Source: VXOZ01 sp965220045 (GTDB lineage Bacteria > Chloroflexota > UBA11872 > VXOZ01). From it: DNA of 64,000 bases. Positions 26,678-34,853 of the stretch are shown here, in pieces. The translations under genes and the position numbers were made by a program. The first letter of the stretch is position 1. Every line of letters starts with the position of its first letter. The notes beneath the pieces are model-generated. The model was not told where the DNA came from. It made no database searches and saw only the letters and a program-made list of their open reading frames with translations. The stretch is taken from positions 1,984,001 through 2,048,000 of the forward strand of contig OZ244803.1 of NCBI GenBank assembly GCA_965220045.1. The letters run 5' to 3'.

Positions 26678-28636
26678 GTGAACGCACTCAATATCAGCAG
26701 CTTCATTTGGGGTATCGCCGACGACGTGCTCCGCGACGTCTATGTGCGTGGCAAGTACCGCGACGTCATACTGCCCATGACTGTAATCCGCCGCCTGGAC
26801 GCCGTTTTGGAGCCCACCAAGGATGCGGTGCTCGACATGAAAGAGCACTTGGACGAGTCAGGCATCACCAATCAAGACCCCGCACTGTGCCAAGCCTCCG
26901 GCGAAGCCTTCTATAACACGTCACAGTTCCGCCTGCGCGATCTGACCGCAGCCGGCCGACAACAACAACTCCGCAGCGACTTCGAGAACTACCTGGACGG
27001 CTTCTCGCCCAATGTCCAGGAGATCTTGGATAAGTTCAAATTTCGCAACCAGATCCCAACACTCGTGGATGCGGACGCCCTGGGCTACCTTATTGAGAAG
27101 TTTCTCGACCCTACGATAAACCTCAGCCCCCGGCCCGTGCTGCACAACGATGGTACGGTCCGTTTGGCGGGCTTGGATAACCACAGCATGGGCACGGTGT
27201 TCGAAGAGCTCATCCGCCGCTTCAATGAGGAAAATAACGAGGAGGCTGGGGAACACTTTACGCCCCGAGATGTGGTGCAACTCATGGCGCGCCTCGTCTT
27301 CATGCCTATCGCCGACCAGATTCAGTCCAGCACGTATCTCGTCTACGACGGCGCATGTGGCACCGGCGGTATGCTTACCGTAGCAGAAGAAACTCTGCAA
27401 GAATTGGGCAGCGGCCAGGACAAGGAGCTACAGATTCGTCTATACGGACAGGACGTCAACGCCGAGACCTACGCCATTTGCAAAGCCGACATGCTGCTGA
27501 AAGGCGAGGGAGCGGAAGCGGACAACATCAAGTTCGGCACAACACTCGCGGCCGATGCCTATCCTTCTCTAAACTTCGACTTCATGCTCTCCAATCCGCC
27601 CTACGGTAAGAGCTGGAAGGGCGACCTGGAGCGCATGGGCGGCAAAAAGGACCTCATCGACCAGCGTTTTGTCGTGGAGCACGACGGCGACCCGAACTAC
27701 TCCCTCGTCACCCGCTCCAGCGACGGCCAGATGATGTTTCTCGCCAACCTGCTGAGCAAGATGAAGCGGAATACGCCGCTGGGCAGCCGCATTGCCGAGG
27801 TGCACAACGGCAGCTCCCTCTTCACCGGCGACGCCGGACAGGGCGAGAGCAACATCCGCCGCTGGATCATTGAGAACGACTGGCTGGAAGCCATCGTCGC
27901 CCTGCCGCTCAACATGTTCTATAACACCGGCATCGCCACCTACATCTGGGTGCTCAGCAACCGCAAGCCGGCGCATCGTCAAGGCAAAGTGCAACTCATC
28001 GACGCCACGCAGTGGTTCCAACCCCTGCGCAAGAACCTGGGCAGCAAGAATTGCGAGCTTGCCGACGCGGACATTCAACGTATCTGCAATGTCTTCGAAA
28101 GGTTTGAAGAGACCGAGCAGTCGAAGATCTTTCCCAACAAGGCGTTCGGCTACTGGAAAGTGACCGTGGAACGGCCGCTGCGGCTGGAGGGCATTGAGCC
28201 CGAAAAGGCGTACTCAGCCAAGGAGATTAAGGCGTTGAAGGAGACGCGGGAACGCTCTGAGGACGCGTCGCCGATCATCAAGAAGGTCCACAAGCGTGGG
28301 GCCGAGCCGGATCCTTTGCGCGGGCTGTTCGCGGGCACTGTCAACGGCAAACCGGCCGTGGTCGAGTACGAGCCGGACACGGACCTGCGGGACACCGAGC
28401 AGATTCCGCTCCTGGAAGACGGCGGCATCGAAGCCTTCCTGCAACGCGAGGTGCTGCCCTACGCCCCCGACGCCTGGTACGTGGCGTCCAGCGTCAAGAT
28501 TGGCTACGAAATCAGCTTCACTCGCTACTTCTACAAGCCCCAACCCCTGCGACCGTTGGAGGAAATTCGGGCTGATATACTGGCTTTAGAGACAGAGAGC
28601 GAGGGTCTCCTGGGGGAAATTCTTGGCGCAGGTTAA
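26678..28636 (+). CDS. hsdM: Type I restriction-modification system, methyltransferase subunit
   Basis: 652 residues from the GTG at 26678, chosen because AGGAG lies about 7 nt upstream; an in-frame TTG at 26660 is possible. The N-terminal HsdM helical domain (FIWGIADDVLRDVYVRGKYRDVI, residues 6-130) is followed by the N6-adenine methyltransferase domain: ACGTGGML near residue 226 binds S-adenosylmethionine, and SNPPYG near 306 is catalytic motif IV. EHFTPRDVVQLM is family-typical. HsdM forms M2S with HsdS and methylates adenine in a bipartite site, and is needed for restriction by HsdR. Here hsdS is 1.6 kb and hsdR 7 kb downstream, separated by inserted defence genes. Confidence 0.96.
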   Translation: MNALNISSFIWGIADDVLRDVYVRGKYRDVILPMTVIRRLDAVLEPTKDAVLDMKEHLDESGITNQDPALCQASGEAFYNTSQFRLRDLTAAGRQQQLRSDFENYLDGFSPNVQEILDKFKFRNQIPTLVDADALGYLIEKFLDPTINLSPRPVLHNDGTVRLAGLDNHSMGTVFEELIRRFNEENNEEAGEHFTPRDVVQLMARLVFMPIADQIQSSTYLVYDGACGTGGMLTVAEETLQELGSGQDKELQIRLYGQDVNAETYAICKADMLLKGEGAEADNIKFGTTLAADAYPSLNFDFMLSNPPYGKSWKGDLERMGGKKDLIDQRFVVEHDGDPNYSLVTRSSDGQMMFLANLLSKMKRNTPLGSRIAEVHNGSSLFTGDAGQGESNIRRWIIENDWLEAIVALPLNMFYNTGIATYIWVLSNRKPAHRQGKVQLIDATQWFQPLRKNLGSKNCELADADIQRICNVFERFEETEQSKIFPNKAFGYWKVTVERPLRLEGIEPEKAYSAKEIKALKETRERSEDASPIIKKVHKRGAEPDPLRGLFAGTVNGKPAVVEYEPDTDLRDTEQIPLLEDGGIEAFLQREVLPYAPDAWYVASSVKIGYEISFTRYFYKPQPLRPLEEIRADILALETESEGLLGEILGAG

Positions 28637-28682
28637 GTGGGGCTCACAGTAGAAGCAAAAATCGATGGGAGTAGTTTGAAAA

Positions 28683-29186
28683 GTGGCAGCTAAGAGAAGA
28701 GTATTCTTCAGTTTCCACTACGAGGCCGATGCATGGCGCGCGGCGCAGATTCGAAATACAGGCGTCGTTGAAGGCAATGAGACGCTTACCGACAACCAAT
28801 GGGAAGAGGTCGTAGGCGGCGGGGATGATGCCATTAGAGCCTGGATAGACAGCCAGCTCGCTGGCAAGTCATGCGCCATCGTCCTGATTGGCAGCAACAC
28901 GGCCGAAAGAAGATGGGTCGAATACGAGATTAGAAAAGCCTGGATTGACGGAAAGGGATTGTTAGGTATATACATTCATAACCTAAAGCATTCCGATGGT
29001 AACCAGTCTAGGCAGGGCCGCAATCCCTTTGACTATGTCAGTGTGGCGGACTTAAATCTTGCAGCTGTTGTGCCGACCTACAATCCGCCACACAGTATTA
29101 GTACAGACGTACTTGCATATATCGCGGAGTACATCTCTATTTGGGTAGAGTATGCCATAAGGATACGTGAGGACTTCAGGGATTAG
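28683..29186 (+). CDS. ThsB-like TIR protein (MTH538 TIR-like, DUF1863)
   Basis: 167 residues from the GTG at 28683, with GGGAG 9 nt upstream. RRVFFSFHYEADAWRA at residues 5-20 is the first strand and helix of the TIR-like fold of Thoeris ThsB proteins. SCAIVLIGSNTAERRWVEYEI (E80, E82) holds the conserved acidic helix, and GLLGIYIHNL closes the core. In Thoeris, ThsB senses phage and makes a cADPR-type signal from NAD; whether this one does so is inference. It is followed 4 bp later by a membrane protein and then a second TIR-like protein. The GC content is clearly lower than in hsdM, in line with separate acquisition. Confidence 0.85.
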   Translation: MAAKRRVFFSFHYEADAWRAAQIRNTGVVEGNETLTDNQWEEVVGGGDDAIRAWIDSQLAGKSCAIVLIGSNTAERRWVEYEIRKAWIDGKGLLGIYIHNLKHSDGNQSRQGRNPFDYVSVADLNLAAVVPTYNPPHSISTDVLAYIAEYISIWVEYAIRIREDFRD

Positions 29187-29190
29187 AGCG

Positions 29191-29649
29191 ATGGACAGTC
29201 AAATTGAGTTAGGACCAAACTCTTCTGCCGTTCAAGCGCACTTGCATATCATGCAAGACGTAATACGGCGAATGGCCGAGAATAGCCGCTCCTGCAAAGT
29301 ATGGTGTGTGACACTGGTTTCAGCCACTTTGATTCTGGTAACAAGAACCGAGAATCCACAACATGCCTTGATTGCTCTGGTTCCCACACTGCTCTTCTTT
29401 GTCCTCGACTCCTACTATTTGGCGTTAGAGCAGTCCTTTATCAAGTCATACGATACCTCCGTGGCCAAATTGCACAAGAGCAGTTTGGACTCTTCAGCAG
29501 TCTACACAATCAAGCCAACCGGTATGGGGTGGAAAGCAGTCGTCTGGTGCTTCCGGTCTTTCGCCATACTACCCTTCTATGCTCTGCTGACCATCACTAT
29601 TGTGCTCGCCTGGTTGGTGATTTTTCCGTCATGCACAGTTGGAGGGTGA
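29191..29649 (+). CDS. Small membrane protein between two TIR genes (candidate effector)
   Basis: 152 residues from the ATG at 29191, 4 bp after the TIR stop. An amphipathic N-terminal helix (HIMQDVIRRMAENSRSCKVW, residues 19-38) leads into helix 1 (about 37-52), helix 2 (about 59-75), a cytoplasmic stretch with FVLDSYYLALEQSFIKSYD, and helix 3 (about 127-146). From memory, short proteins with VIxRMAxNS...KxW and LDxxYLxxEQ motifs recur beside TIR-like genes in defence loci, comparable to SLATT-type effectors, but I cannot confirm a family. A role as pore-forming or membrane-depolarising effector is inference from topology and context. Confidence 0.7.
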   Translation: MDSQIELGPNSSAVQAHLHIMQDVIRRMAENSRSCKVWCVTLVSATLILVTRTENPQHALIALVPTLLFFVLDSYYLALEQSFIKSYDTSVAKLHKSSLDSSAVYTIKPTGMGWKAVVWCFRSFAILPFYALLTITIVLAWLVIFPSCTVGG

Positions 29650-30227
29650 GACGAATCTTGGCGAAACAGAATCCTCCAAGACACAGGGTCTTCATTAGCT
29701 ATCACGACAAAGATCGAGAGTGGATGGAGAAATTCGTCAGTCAGATGGGCGAGCACATCGTCGACCGATCTGTGAAAGTTAACAGTATTGACGACCGCAA
29801 TATCAAGACGGAGACAGTTCGACAGAAGATCCGCGACGAAAACCTGAGAGACTCCACCGTCACGGTAGTGCTGATAGGACCCTGCACCTGGCAGCGCAAG
29901 CATGTGGACTGGGAGATTGGTTCTAGCCTAAGAGATACGAAGAAGAACCCCCGAAGTGGACTGCTGGGCATTCTCCTTCCCAACCACCCCAACTACAAAA
30001 GGAAGACCCACAACCCTCGGCTGCTGCCTCCCAGGCTGGCGGACAACTTGAACGGAGAAGACCCATATGCGGTGGCTTACAGGTGGCCGACTACCTGGGC
30101 GCCTGTCCGCATTCGAGGTTGGATCCACCGGGCGTTCGCGAGAAGGAAGGGCACTCCGCCTAACAACGGTAGACAGCCATTCAAACGAAACAGACGAACC
30201 AAGTTCTCCGCAGGCTGGAAGAACTAG
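29631..30227 (+). CDS. Second ThsB-like TIR protein
   Basis: 198 residues from the ATG at 29631, which overlaps the membrane-protein gene by 19 bp; a TTG at 29658 with GGAGG 12 nt upstream is an alternative start. Motifs of the TIR-like fold: HRVFISYHDKDREWMEKFV (residues 18-36), VTVVLIGPCTWQRKHVDWEI (D93, E95) and SGLLGILLPNHP. It differs strongly from the first TIR and has a basic, low-complexity tail (about 155-198) that could bind nucleic acid or membrane. Two divergent TIR sensors beside one effector resemble Thoeris loci with several ThsB copies. No ThsA (SIR2-SLOG or macro domain) gene is present. Confidence 0.8.
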   Translation: MHSWRVRRILAKQNPPRHRVFISYHDKDREWMEKFVSQMGEHIVDRSVKVNSIDDRNIKTETVRQKIRDENLRDSTVTVVLIGPCTWQRKHVDWEIGSSLRDTKKNPRSGLLGILLPNHPNYKRKTHNPRLLPPRLADNLNGEDPYAVAYRWPTTWAPVRIRGWIHRAFARRKGTPPNNGRQPFKRNRRTKFSAGWKN

Positions 30228-30244
30228 CTGGCACTCACATTCAG

Positions 30245-31555
30245 ATGGAAAACTCAATTCCCAGCCTCTATCCCTATTCTGCATACAAGCCTTCTACCAT
30301 AAAAGGGCTCGGTGAAGTGCCTGCTCACTGGGGTGTTCGACGGCTAAAGAGTGCTTGTCGGTTATCCTACGGTGACTCCTTACCGGACGAAACGCGAGTG
30401 AATGGCGCAATCCCCGTTTACGGCTCCAATGGGCCAGTGGGTATGCACTCAAGTGCCAATACTCTGGCTCCTTGCATTGTTGTTGGTAGAAAAGGCTCAT
30501 TCGGCAAGGTTCATTACTCCGATTCTCCCGTATTTGCCATAGACACGACATACTATGTGGACAAGACTGTTACTTCGAGCAATCTGGCTTGGCTTGCACA
30601 TGTATTGGATTGGGCCCGCCTGGATGAGGTAAGTCGGGACTCAGCCGTACCTGGCCTTAGTCGTGATGACGCATACAATCGGCAACTGCCCTTTCCACCC
30701 CTTGCTGAGCAGGCTGCAATTGTGCGGTATTTGGATTATGTGGACCGGCGGGTGCAGCGGTATGTGGCGGCGAAGCGGAAGCTGATTGCGTTGCTGGAGG
30801 AGGAGCGGCAGGCGGTCATCCACCAGGCGGTGACGCGGGGCCTGGACCCCAACGTCCCCCTCAAACCCTCCGGCATCGAATGGCTCGGCGACATCCCAGC
30901 CCATTGGGAACTGCGACAGTTGAAACAGGTATCGGGAATTTTCAGAGGTAAGTTTACCCACCGGCCCCGAAACGATCCTTCACTGTACGGCGGGCCTTAT
31001 CCGTTCATTCAAACAGGGGACATTGCAGGTGCAAACAAACTGATTCACAGACATAAGCAGACATTAAATGAAAAGGGTCTTGCGGTTAGCAAGAAGTTTC
31101 CATCCGGCACCCTGGTAATGACAATCGCTGCCAACATCGGCGACGTTGCGGTTCTTGACTTTGAAGCTTGTTTTCCTGACAGCGTGGTTGGATTCTATCC
31201 TGCCAATAACGCTGATCGCGACTTTCTCTTTTATACTTTTCAAGCCATGAAACAAGAATTCCTGCGCGAGGCACCCGTGAACACACAAGGAAACCTCAAT
31301 GTTCATCGCATTGGATCTAAGAGTATTGCGCTCCCTTGCCTTTCGGAGCAGAAAAACATCGTCAGACACCTTGACAAATCTTCTGTCATCATCGACGCAG
31401 CCATCGCCCGTGCCCAACGGCAGATCGAACTGCTGGAAGAGTACCGCACGCGGTTGATTGCGGACGTGGTGACCGGCAAAGTGGACGTACGCGCGGCGGC
31501 GGCCTTGCCGGAAGAAGAGGACGAGAAGACTGAAGACGCTGTTAATGTAAACTAG
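30245..31555 (+). CDS. hsdS: Type I restriction-modification system, specificity subunit
   Basis: 436 residues. Two target-recognition domains (about 1-140 and 205-355) each begin with a GLGEVPAHW / WLGDIPAHWE phrase and are followed by conserved coiled-coil repeats: PPLAEQAAIVRYLDYVDRR ... KLIALLEEERQAVI, and PCLSEQKNIVRHLDKSS ... QIELLEEYRTRLI. The coiled coils set the spacing between the two half-sites of the recognition sequence. The conserved central repeat (30710-30900) is GC-rich while the target domains are AT-rich, the usual sign of target-domain swapping. It starts 17 bp after the second TIR gene. Confidence 0.94.
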   Translation: MENSIPSLYPYSAYKPSTIKGLGEVPAHWGVRRLKSACRLSYGDSLPDETRVNGAIPVYGSNGPVGMHSSANTLAPCIVVGRKGSFGKVHYSDSPVFAIDTTYYVDKTVTSSNLAWLAHVLDWARLDEVSRDSAVPGLSRDDAYNRQLPFPPLAEQAAIVRYLDYVDRRVQRYVAAKRKLIALLEEERQAVIHQAVTRGLDPNVPLKPSGIEWLGDIPAHWELRQLKQVSGIFRGKFTHRPRNDPSLYGGPYPFIQTGDIAGANKLIHRHKQTLNEKGLAVSKKFPSGTLVMTIAANIGDVAVLDFEACFPDSVVGFYPANNADRDFLFYTFQAMKQEFLREAPVNTQGNLNVHRIGSKSIALPCLSEQKNIVRHLDKSSVIIDAAIARAQRQIELLEEYRTRLIADVVTGKVDVRAAAALPEEEDEKTEDAVNVN

Positions 31556-31592
31556 CTAGTAGTACCCTAGTAACCATGAATCGTCTGACACA

Positions 31593-32492
31593 ATGTCTGA
31601 GACTGGGAGCCGCTTGAAGCACGTAAGCCCCTTGCGCTATCCAGGAGGCAAGGCTGCCCTCGCAGACTTTCTTGCTCAGACACTCAAGCTAAACAAACTA
31701 CATGGCTGTAAGTTTTACGAACCTTTTGCCGGAGGCGCGGGCGCCGCTCTGCGGCTCTTGTTGGATGGTGTAATCTCGGAACTGTACCTAAACGACCTTG
31801 ATCCATGCATCGCCGCGTTTTGGACCGCCGCATTAAATGAGTCTGAGCGCTTTGCTGAAGCCATTCTAACCGTGCCGGTAAACACCAGGGAGTGGTTCAA
31901 GCAGCGAGAAATAAGCCGTAATCTTGAACACAGCAGTACCTTTGAACTTGGTTTTGCTGCCTTCTACCTGAATCGCTGCAATAGGTCTGGTGTCATCGTT
32001 GGAGCTGCCCCAATTGGAGGATATGCACAGAATGGGCGGTGGAAAATAGGCGCCCGGTTCTATAGAGAGCAGCTTGCAAAGCGAATACGCACAATTGCGT
32101 CAATGCGCAACCAAATTCACATAACTGGATTAGATGCCCAGGACTTCCTTGCGGAGTATCTACCAAGTGGCTTTGATCGAAAAGGACCTTTTGTTTATCT
32201 TGATCCTCCTTACAACTCGATGGGGGACCGCTTGTACATGAATTCTTACACTGAAGAAGACCACAGAAGTTTGGCGAAGTACATTCAAGAACAGAATGAC
32301 CTTTGGTGGGCAATGTCATATGACGACACTGAACTGATTAGAGGCCTATACTCGTCTTGCGAAATCTCGGACAACTTTCTTCAGTACAGTCTTCATAGAA
32401 AGCGGAAGGTCAAGGAGCTCTTAATCGCACCCCAGCATGTACGGCTTCCACAGTCTACCGACAAGCAATTTGGTACGGCTCTTCAAGAATAG
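31593..32492 (+). CDS. D12-class DNA adenine methyltransferase (Dam-like)
   Basis: 299 residues. Motifs in the order of the alpha/Dam class: LRYPGGKAAL at the N-terminus, FYEPFAGGAGAALRLL (motif I, about residues 41-56) and VYLDPPYNSMGDRLY (motif IV DPPY near residue 204). These enzymes place an N6-methyl group on adenine, usually in short palindromes. It is too short to contain its own restriction domain. It is followed at 13 bp by a ParB-like gene and a nuclease-like gene. The trio is AT-richer than the flanking hsd genes, suggesting a separately acquired module. Confidence 0.92.
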   Translation: MSETGSRLKHVSPLRYPGGKAALADFLAQTLKLNKLHGCKFYEPFAGGAGAALRLLLDGVISELYLNDLDPCIAAFWTAALNESERFAEAILTVPVNTREWFKQREISRNLEHSSTFELGFAAFYLNRCNRSGVIVGAAPIGGYAQNGRWKIGARFYREQLAKRIRTIASMRNQIHITGLDAQDFLAEYLPSGFDRKGPFVYLDPPYNSMGDRLYMNSYTEEDHRSLAKYIQEQNDLWWAMSYDDTELIRGLYSSCEISDNFLQYSLHRKRKVKELLIAPQHVRLPQSTDKQFGTALQE

Positions 32493-32505
32493 GAAAGAGC
32501 ACTCA

Positions 32506-33609
32506 ATGGAGTTTGCAGATATCAAGATGGTGAGTGTCTCAGAGTTGGAATTTGACTTGGAGAACCCAAGGCTTGCCGCTTTCGATATCGGGAACGATTC
32601 TACAGAGAGCGAAATAATCGAGATCCTGTGGGAATCAATGGATGTGCATGAGTTAGTTCTCTCTATCGCAGCGAGCGGCTATTTCAAGCATGAACCGCTA
32701 ATAATCGAGAGAATAGGCGGAAAGAATATCGTCATCGAAGGTAACCGTCGCTTGGCTGCGGTCAAGGTACTTATAAGCCCAGATTTGGCACAGTCCTTGA
32801 ACGCAAGTGTTCCAGCCATAGACGAGGAGGACAAGAACGATCTACTGAAGCTGCCAACCATCTCTGGAACACGCAGGGACGCTTGGCGCTACATCGGCTT
32901 CAAGCATGTCAACGGCCCGGCAAAGTGGAGTAGTTACGCAAAGTCTCAATACATAGCCATGGTGCACAGAGAATTTGGCTTCAAACTAAAGGACATCGCA
33001 CAACAAATAGGCGATACACATAACACAGTTCAACGGCTTTTCCGGGGCATGATGGTTATAGAACAGGCTGAGAGAATGGAAGTGTTTGATCGCAGAGATC
33101 GCTGGAATAGACATTTTGCGTCTTCTCACTTATATACGGGTATTGGCTATTCAGGCATCAGTTCATTCATCTCCCTGCGCCCGGAATCTGAAGAGGAAAA
33201 GCAGCCAGTGCCTGAAGAAAAGAGGCAGGAACTCCAAGAGCTCTTTCTTTGGCTCTACGGTAGCAAGAAAGAGGAGATACCCCCTGTAATTCAGTCGCAG
33301 AACCCTGATCTAAGACGACTTGACGCGGTTCTTGCAAATCGGGAGGCTGTGTCTGCGCTCCGGGCAGGAACTAACCTAGCCTACGCCTTTGAGATAAGTC
33401 GACCTTCATCTAATGTATTTGAGGAGTCATTGCACGATGCAAAAAGGAGCTTGGAGAAATCGCGAAGTCTGCTTTCAACTGGCTTCGACGGATCCCAGCA
33501 ATTGGTAACCATTGCCGGCCAAGTGCTAACTCTAGCCGAAGACTTATATGATGAAATGGCTCGAAAGCGAGACACTATTTCAAAGAGGGGAAGCAGAGAG
33601 ACAGACTAA
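32506..33609 (+). CDS. ParB-like protein with HTH
   Basis: 367 residues from the ATG at 32506, preceded by AGGAAAG. The N-terminal 90 residues match the ParB/Srx fold: MVSVSELEFDLENPRLAA, HELVLSIAASGYFKHEPLIIE, and the box VIEGNRRLAAVKVL at about 76-89, corresponding to the GERR box that binds CTP in ParB. A helix-turn-helix follows at about 159-185 (LKDIAQQIGDTHNTVQRLF). The C-terminal half is helical and unrecognised. Genuine chromosome-partition ParB is unlikely with no parA nearby. A role as DNA-sliding or target-choice factor for the adjacent methylase and nuclease is inference. Confidence 0.85.
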   Translation: MEFADIKMVSVSELEFDLENPRLAAFDIGNDSTESEIIEILWESMDVHELVLSIAASGYFKHEPLIIERIGGKNIVIEGNRRLAAVKVLISPDLAQSLNASVPAIDEEDKNDLLKLPTISGTRRDAWRYIGFKHVNGPAKWSSYAKSQYIAMVHREFGFKLKDIAQQIGDTHNTVQRLFRGMMVIEQAERMEVFDRRDRWNRHFASSHLYTGIGYSGISSFISLRPESEEEKQPVPEEKRQELQELFLWLYGSKKEEIPPVIQSQNPDLRRLDAVLANREAVSALRAGTNLAYAFEISRPSSNVFEESLHDAKRSLEKSRSLLSTGFDGSQQLVTIAGQVLTLAEDLYDEMARKRDTISKRGSRETD

Positions 33610-34544
33610 TGTTCAAGTGGCCAGTGCCACCTTCTCCTCAAGCGCCAAGACACGTGCTTGCCGACTTTGCTGAAATGACGTGCTGGAAAGAAAACAACAC
33701 GTCAATGACCAGCTTGTCCAGGCTGCTTAAAGGCTTGGAGGAAAACGACTATTCCGATGGTGTCCCCGAAGAGGATGATGTAGACGGGTTTGCAAGAGAG
33801 GCGTTCGTCGAGATTGAGAATCGTCTGAGGGTCTGTCGCGATGGGTACCCGTTTGAAATCCGCAACCAGGGAACTACCCTTAGAGTCAACCAAGACTTAG
33901 ACAATCCTAGCCATGTCATTTACAAGTATCTCTTGCTAGCTACCAGGCTAAACATGAATCAACAGCGGAATCAAGGGAACCTTGACGGTACTTTTCTACT
34001 TGAAGAACTCGGCGCAGAGGTAGGAAGAGCATACTTCGGATCTCGGGCCAAAAGTCTAGTCTTTGGCACTGCTGCAGAATCTTCCGATTTTGAATGCAGG
34101 ATCAATAACCTGTGCAAAGAGATCGGCGAGGGCGGTGGCTTCTCTAACAACAGTGGCGCAGGTCGCACTTTTGCCAAAGACGGCAAACTGGATGTGGTCG
34201 TGTGGAAGCCGTTCAGTGACCATTTGCCGGGCAAGTTGATAGGCTTCGGGCAATGCAAGACAGGTTCCAACTATAAGGACGAGCTTACACAACTAGATCC
34301 AAGTGCCTTCCGCGAGAAATGGCTAAGAAACGCCCTTGTTGTAATGCCTGTGCGCATGTTCTTTGTTTCGGAAGCATTGGCGTTGAAGGAGAGCGACAGG
34401 TTTGATGTAGCACTGGATGCAGGATTGACATTCGACCGATGCCGAATTGTCGACTTCTGCGATGGTGTCGATGAATGCGTACTCGCAAGGCTCAGACATT
34501 GGACTGAGGCAGCAGCAGAGGCAAATGGATTGCCAAGAGTGTGA
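33609..34544 (+). CDS. Putative PD-(D/E)XK nuclease (D-Q-x-K variant) of a methylase/ParB module
   Basis: 311 residues; the ATG overlaps the ParB stop (TAATG at 33607-33611), so the two are translationally coupled. Near the C-terminus D195 (GKLDVVVW) and Q215-C-K217 (GFGQCKTG) have the spacing of the PD-(D/E)XK core with Gln replacing the acidic residue, as known in several restriction and defence nucleases. The preceding helix SSDFECRINNL could supply the extra acid. The first 150 residues are helical and unrecognised. As partner of a Dam-type methylase and a ParB-like protein it is the likely cleaving component. I cannot name a known family. Confidence 0.65.
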   Translation: MFKWPVPPSPQAPRHVLADFAEMTCWKENNTSMTSLSRLLKGLEENDYSDGVPEEDDVDGFAREAFVEIENRLRVCRDGYPFEIRNQGTTLRVNQDLDNPSHVIYKYLLLATRLNMNQQRNQGNLDGTFLLEELGAEVGRAYFGSRAKSLVFGTAAESSDFECRINNLCKEIGEGGGFSNNSGAGRTFAKDGKLDVVVWKPFSDHLPGKLIGFGQCKTGSNYKDELTQLDPSAFREKWLRNALVVMPVRMFFVSEALALKESDRFDVALDAGLTFDRCRIVDFCDGVDECVLARLRHWTEAAAEANGLPRV

Positions 34545-34711
34545 ACTCTTGGAGAGTAATTTAGGCTATTCTTGAAGAATTCCTTATCCGCATTTCTCGA
34601 AGAGACCAACACAAATTGAAGCACAATTCTGACTCATAGCCTCTTACCTGCGGCGAATTCGGCATTTGAGAGAGGATAGCAAGTTCCGGATTAGGGAAAG
34701 TGTTCATTAGC

Positions 34712-34843
34712 GTGTTCACTGATCTCAGCGAGCGGGAATTGGAAATCCTCATCTGCACGGCCTTGACGAGGAGCCACTGCGCGCCGGGACGCCATGGAAG
34801 TCAGCGCGCAGACCCCGTATACTGTGACTCACAGAAACTGTGA
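34712..34843 (+). pseudogene. Relic of an hsdR 5' end
   Basis: A 43-codon frame from a GTG reads VFTDLSERELEILICTALT and continues RSHCAPG before running out of frame similarity. The intact HsdR at 35825 begins MTTDTTERGLESLICTALT followed by GSPCAPE. The match covers about 30 residues with roughly 75% identity at the DNA level by eye, after which similarity stops. It lies directly upstream of vapB, so it looks like the remains of a second, diverged hsdR allele cut off by insertion or recombination. It is too short to be functional. Confidence 0.75.
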
Positions 34844-34853
34844 GGCTGTGCGA

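Noticed and set aside
32506..33609. ParB-like gene as a chromosome or plasmid partition gene
   Set aside because: No parA and no parS-like repeats were seen nearby; the neighbours are a methylase and a nuclease-like protein.
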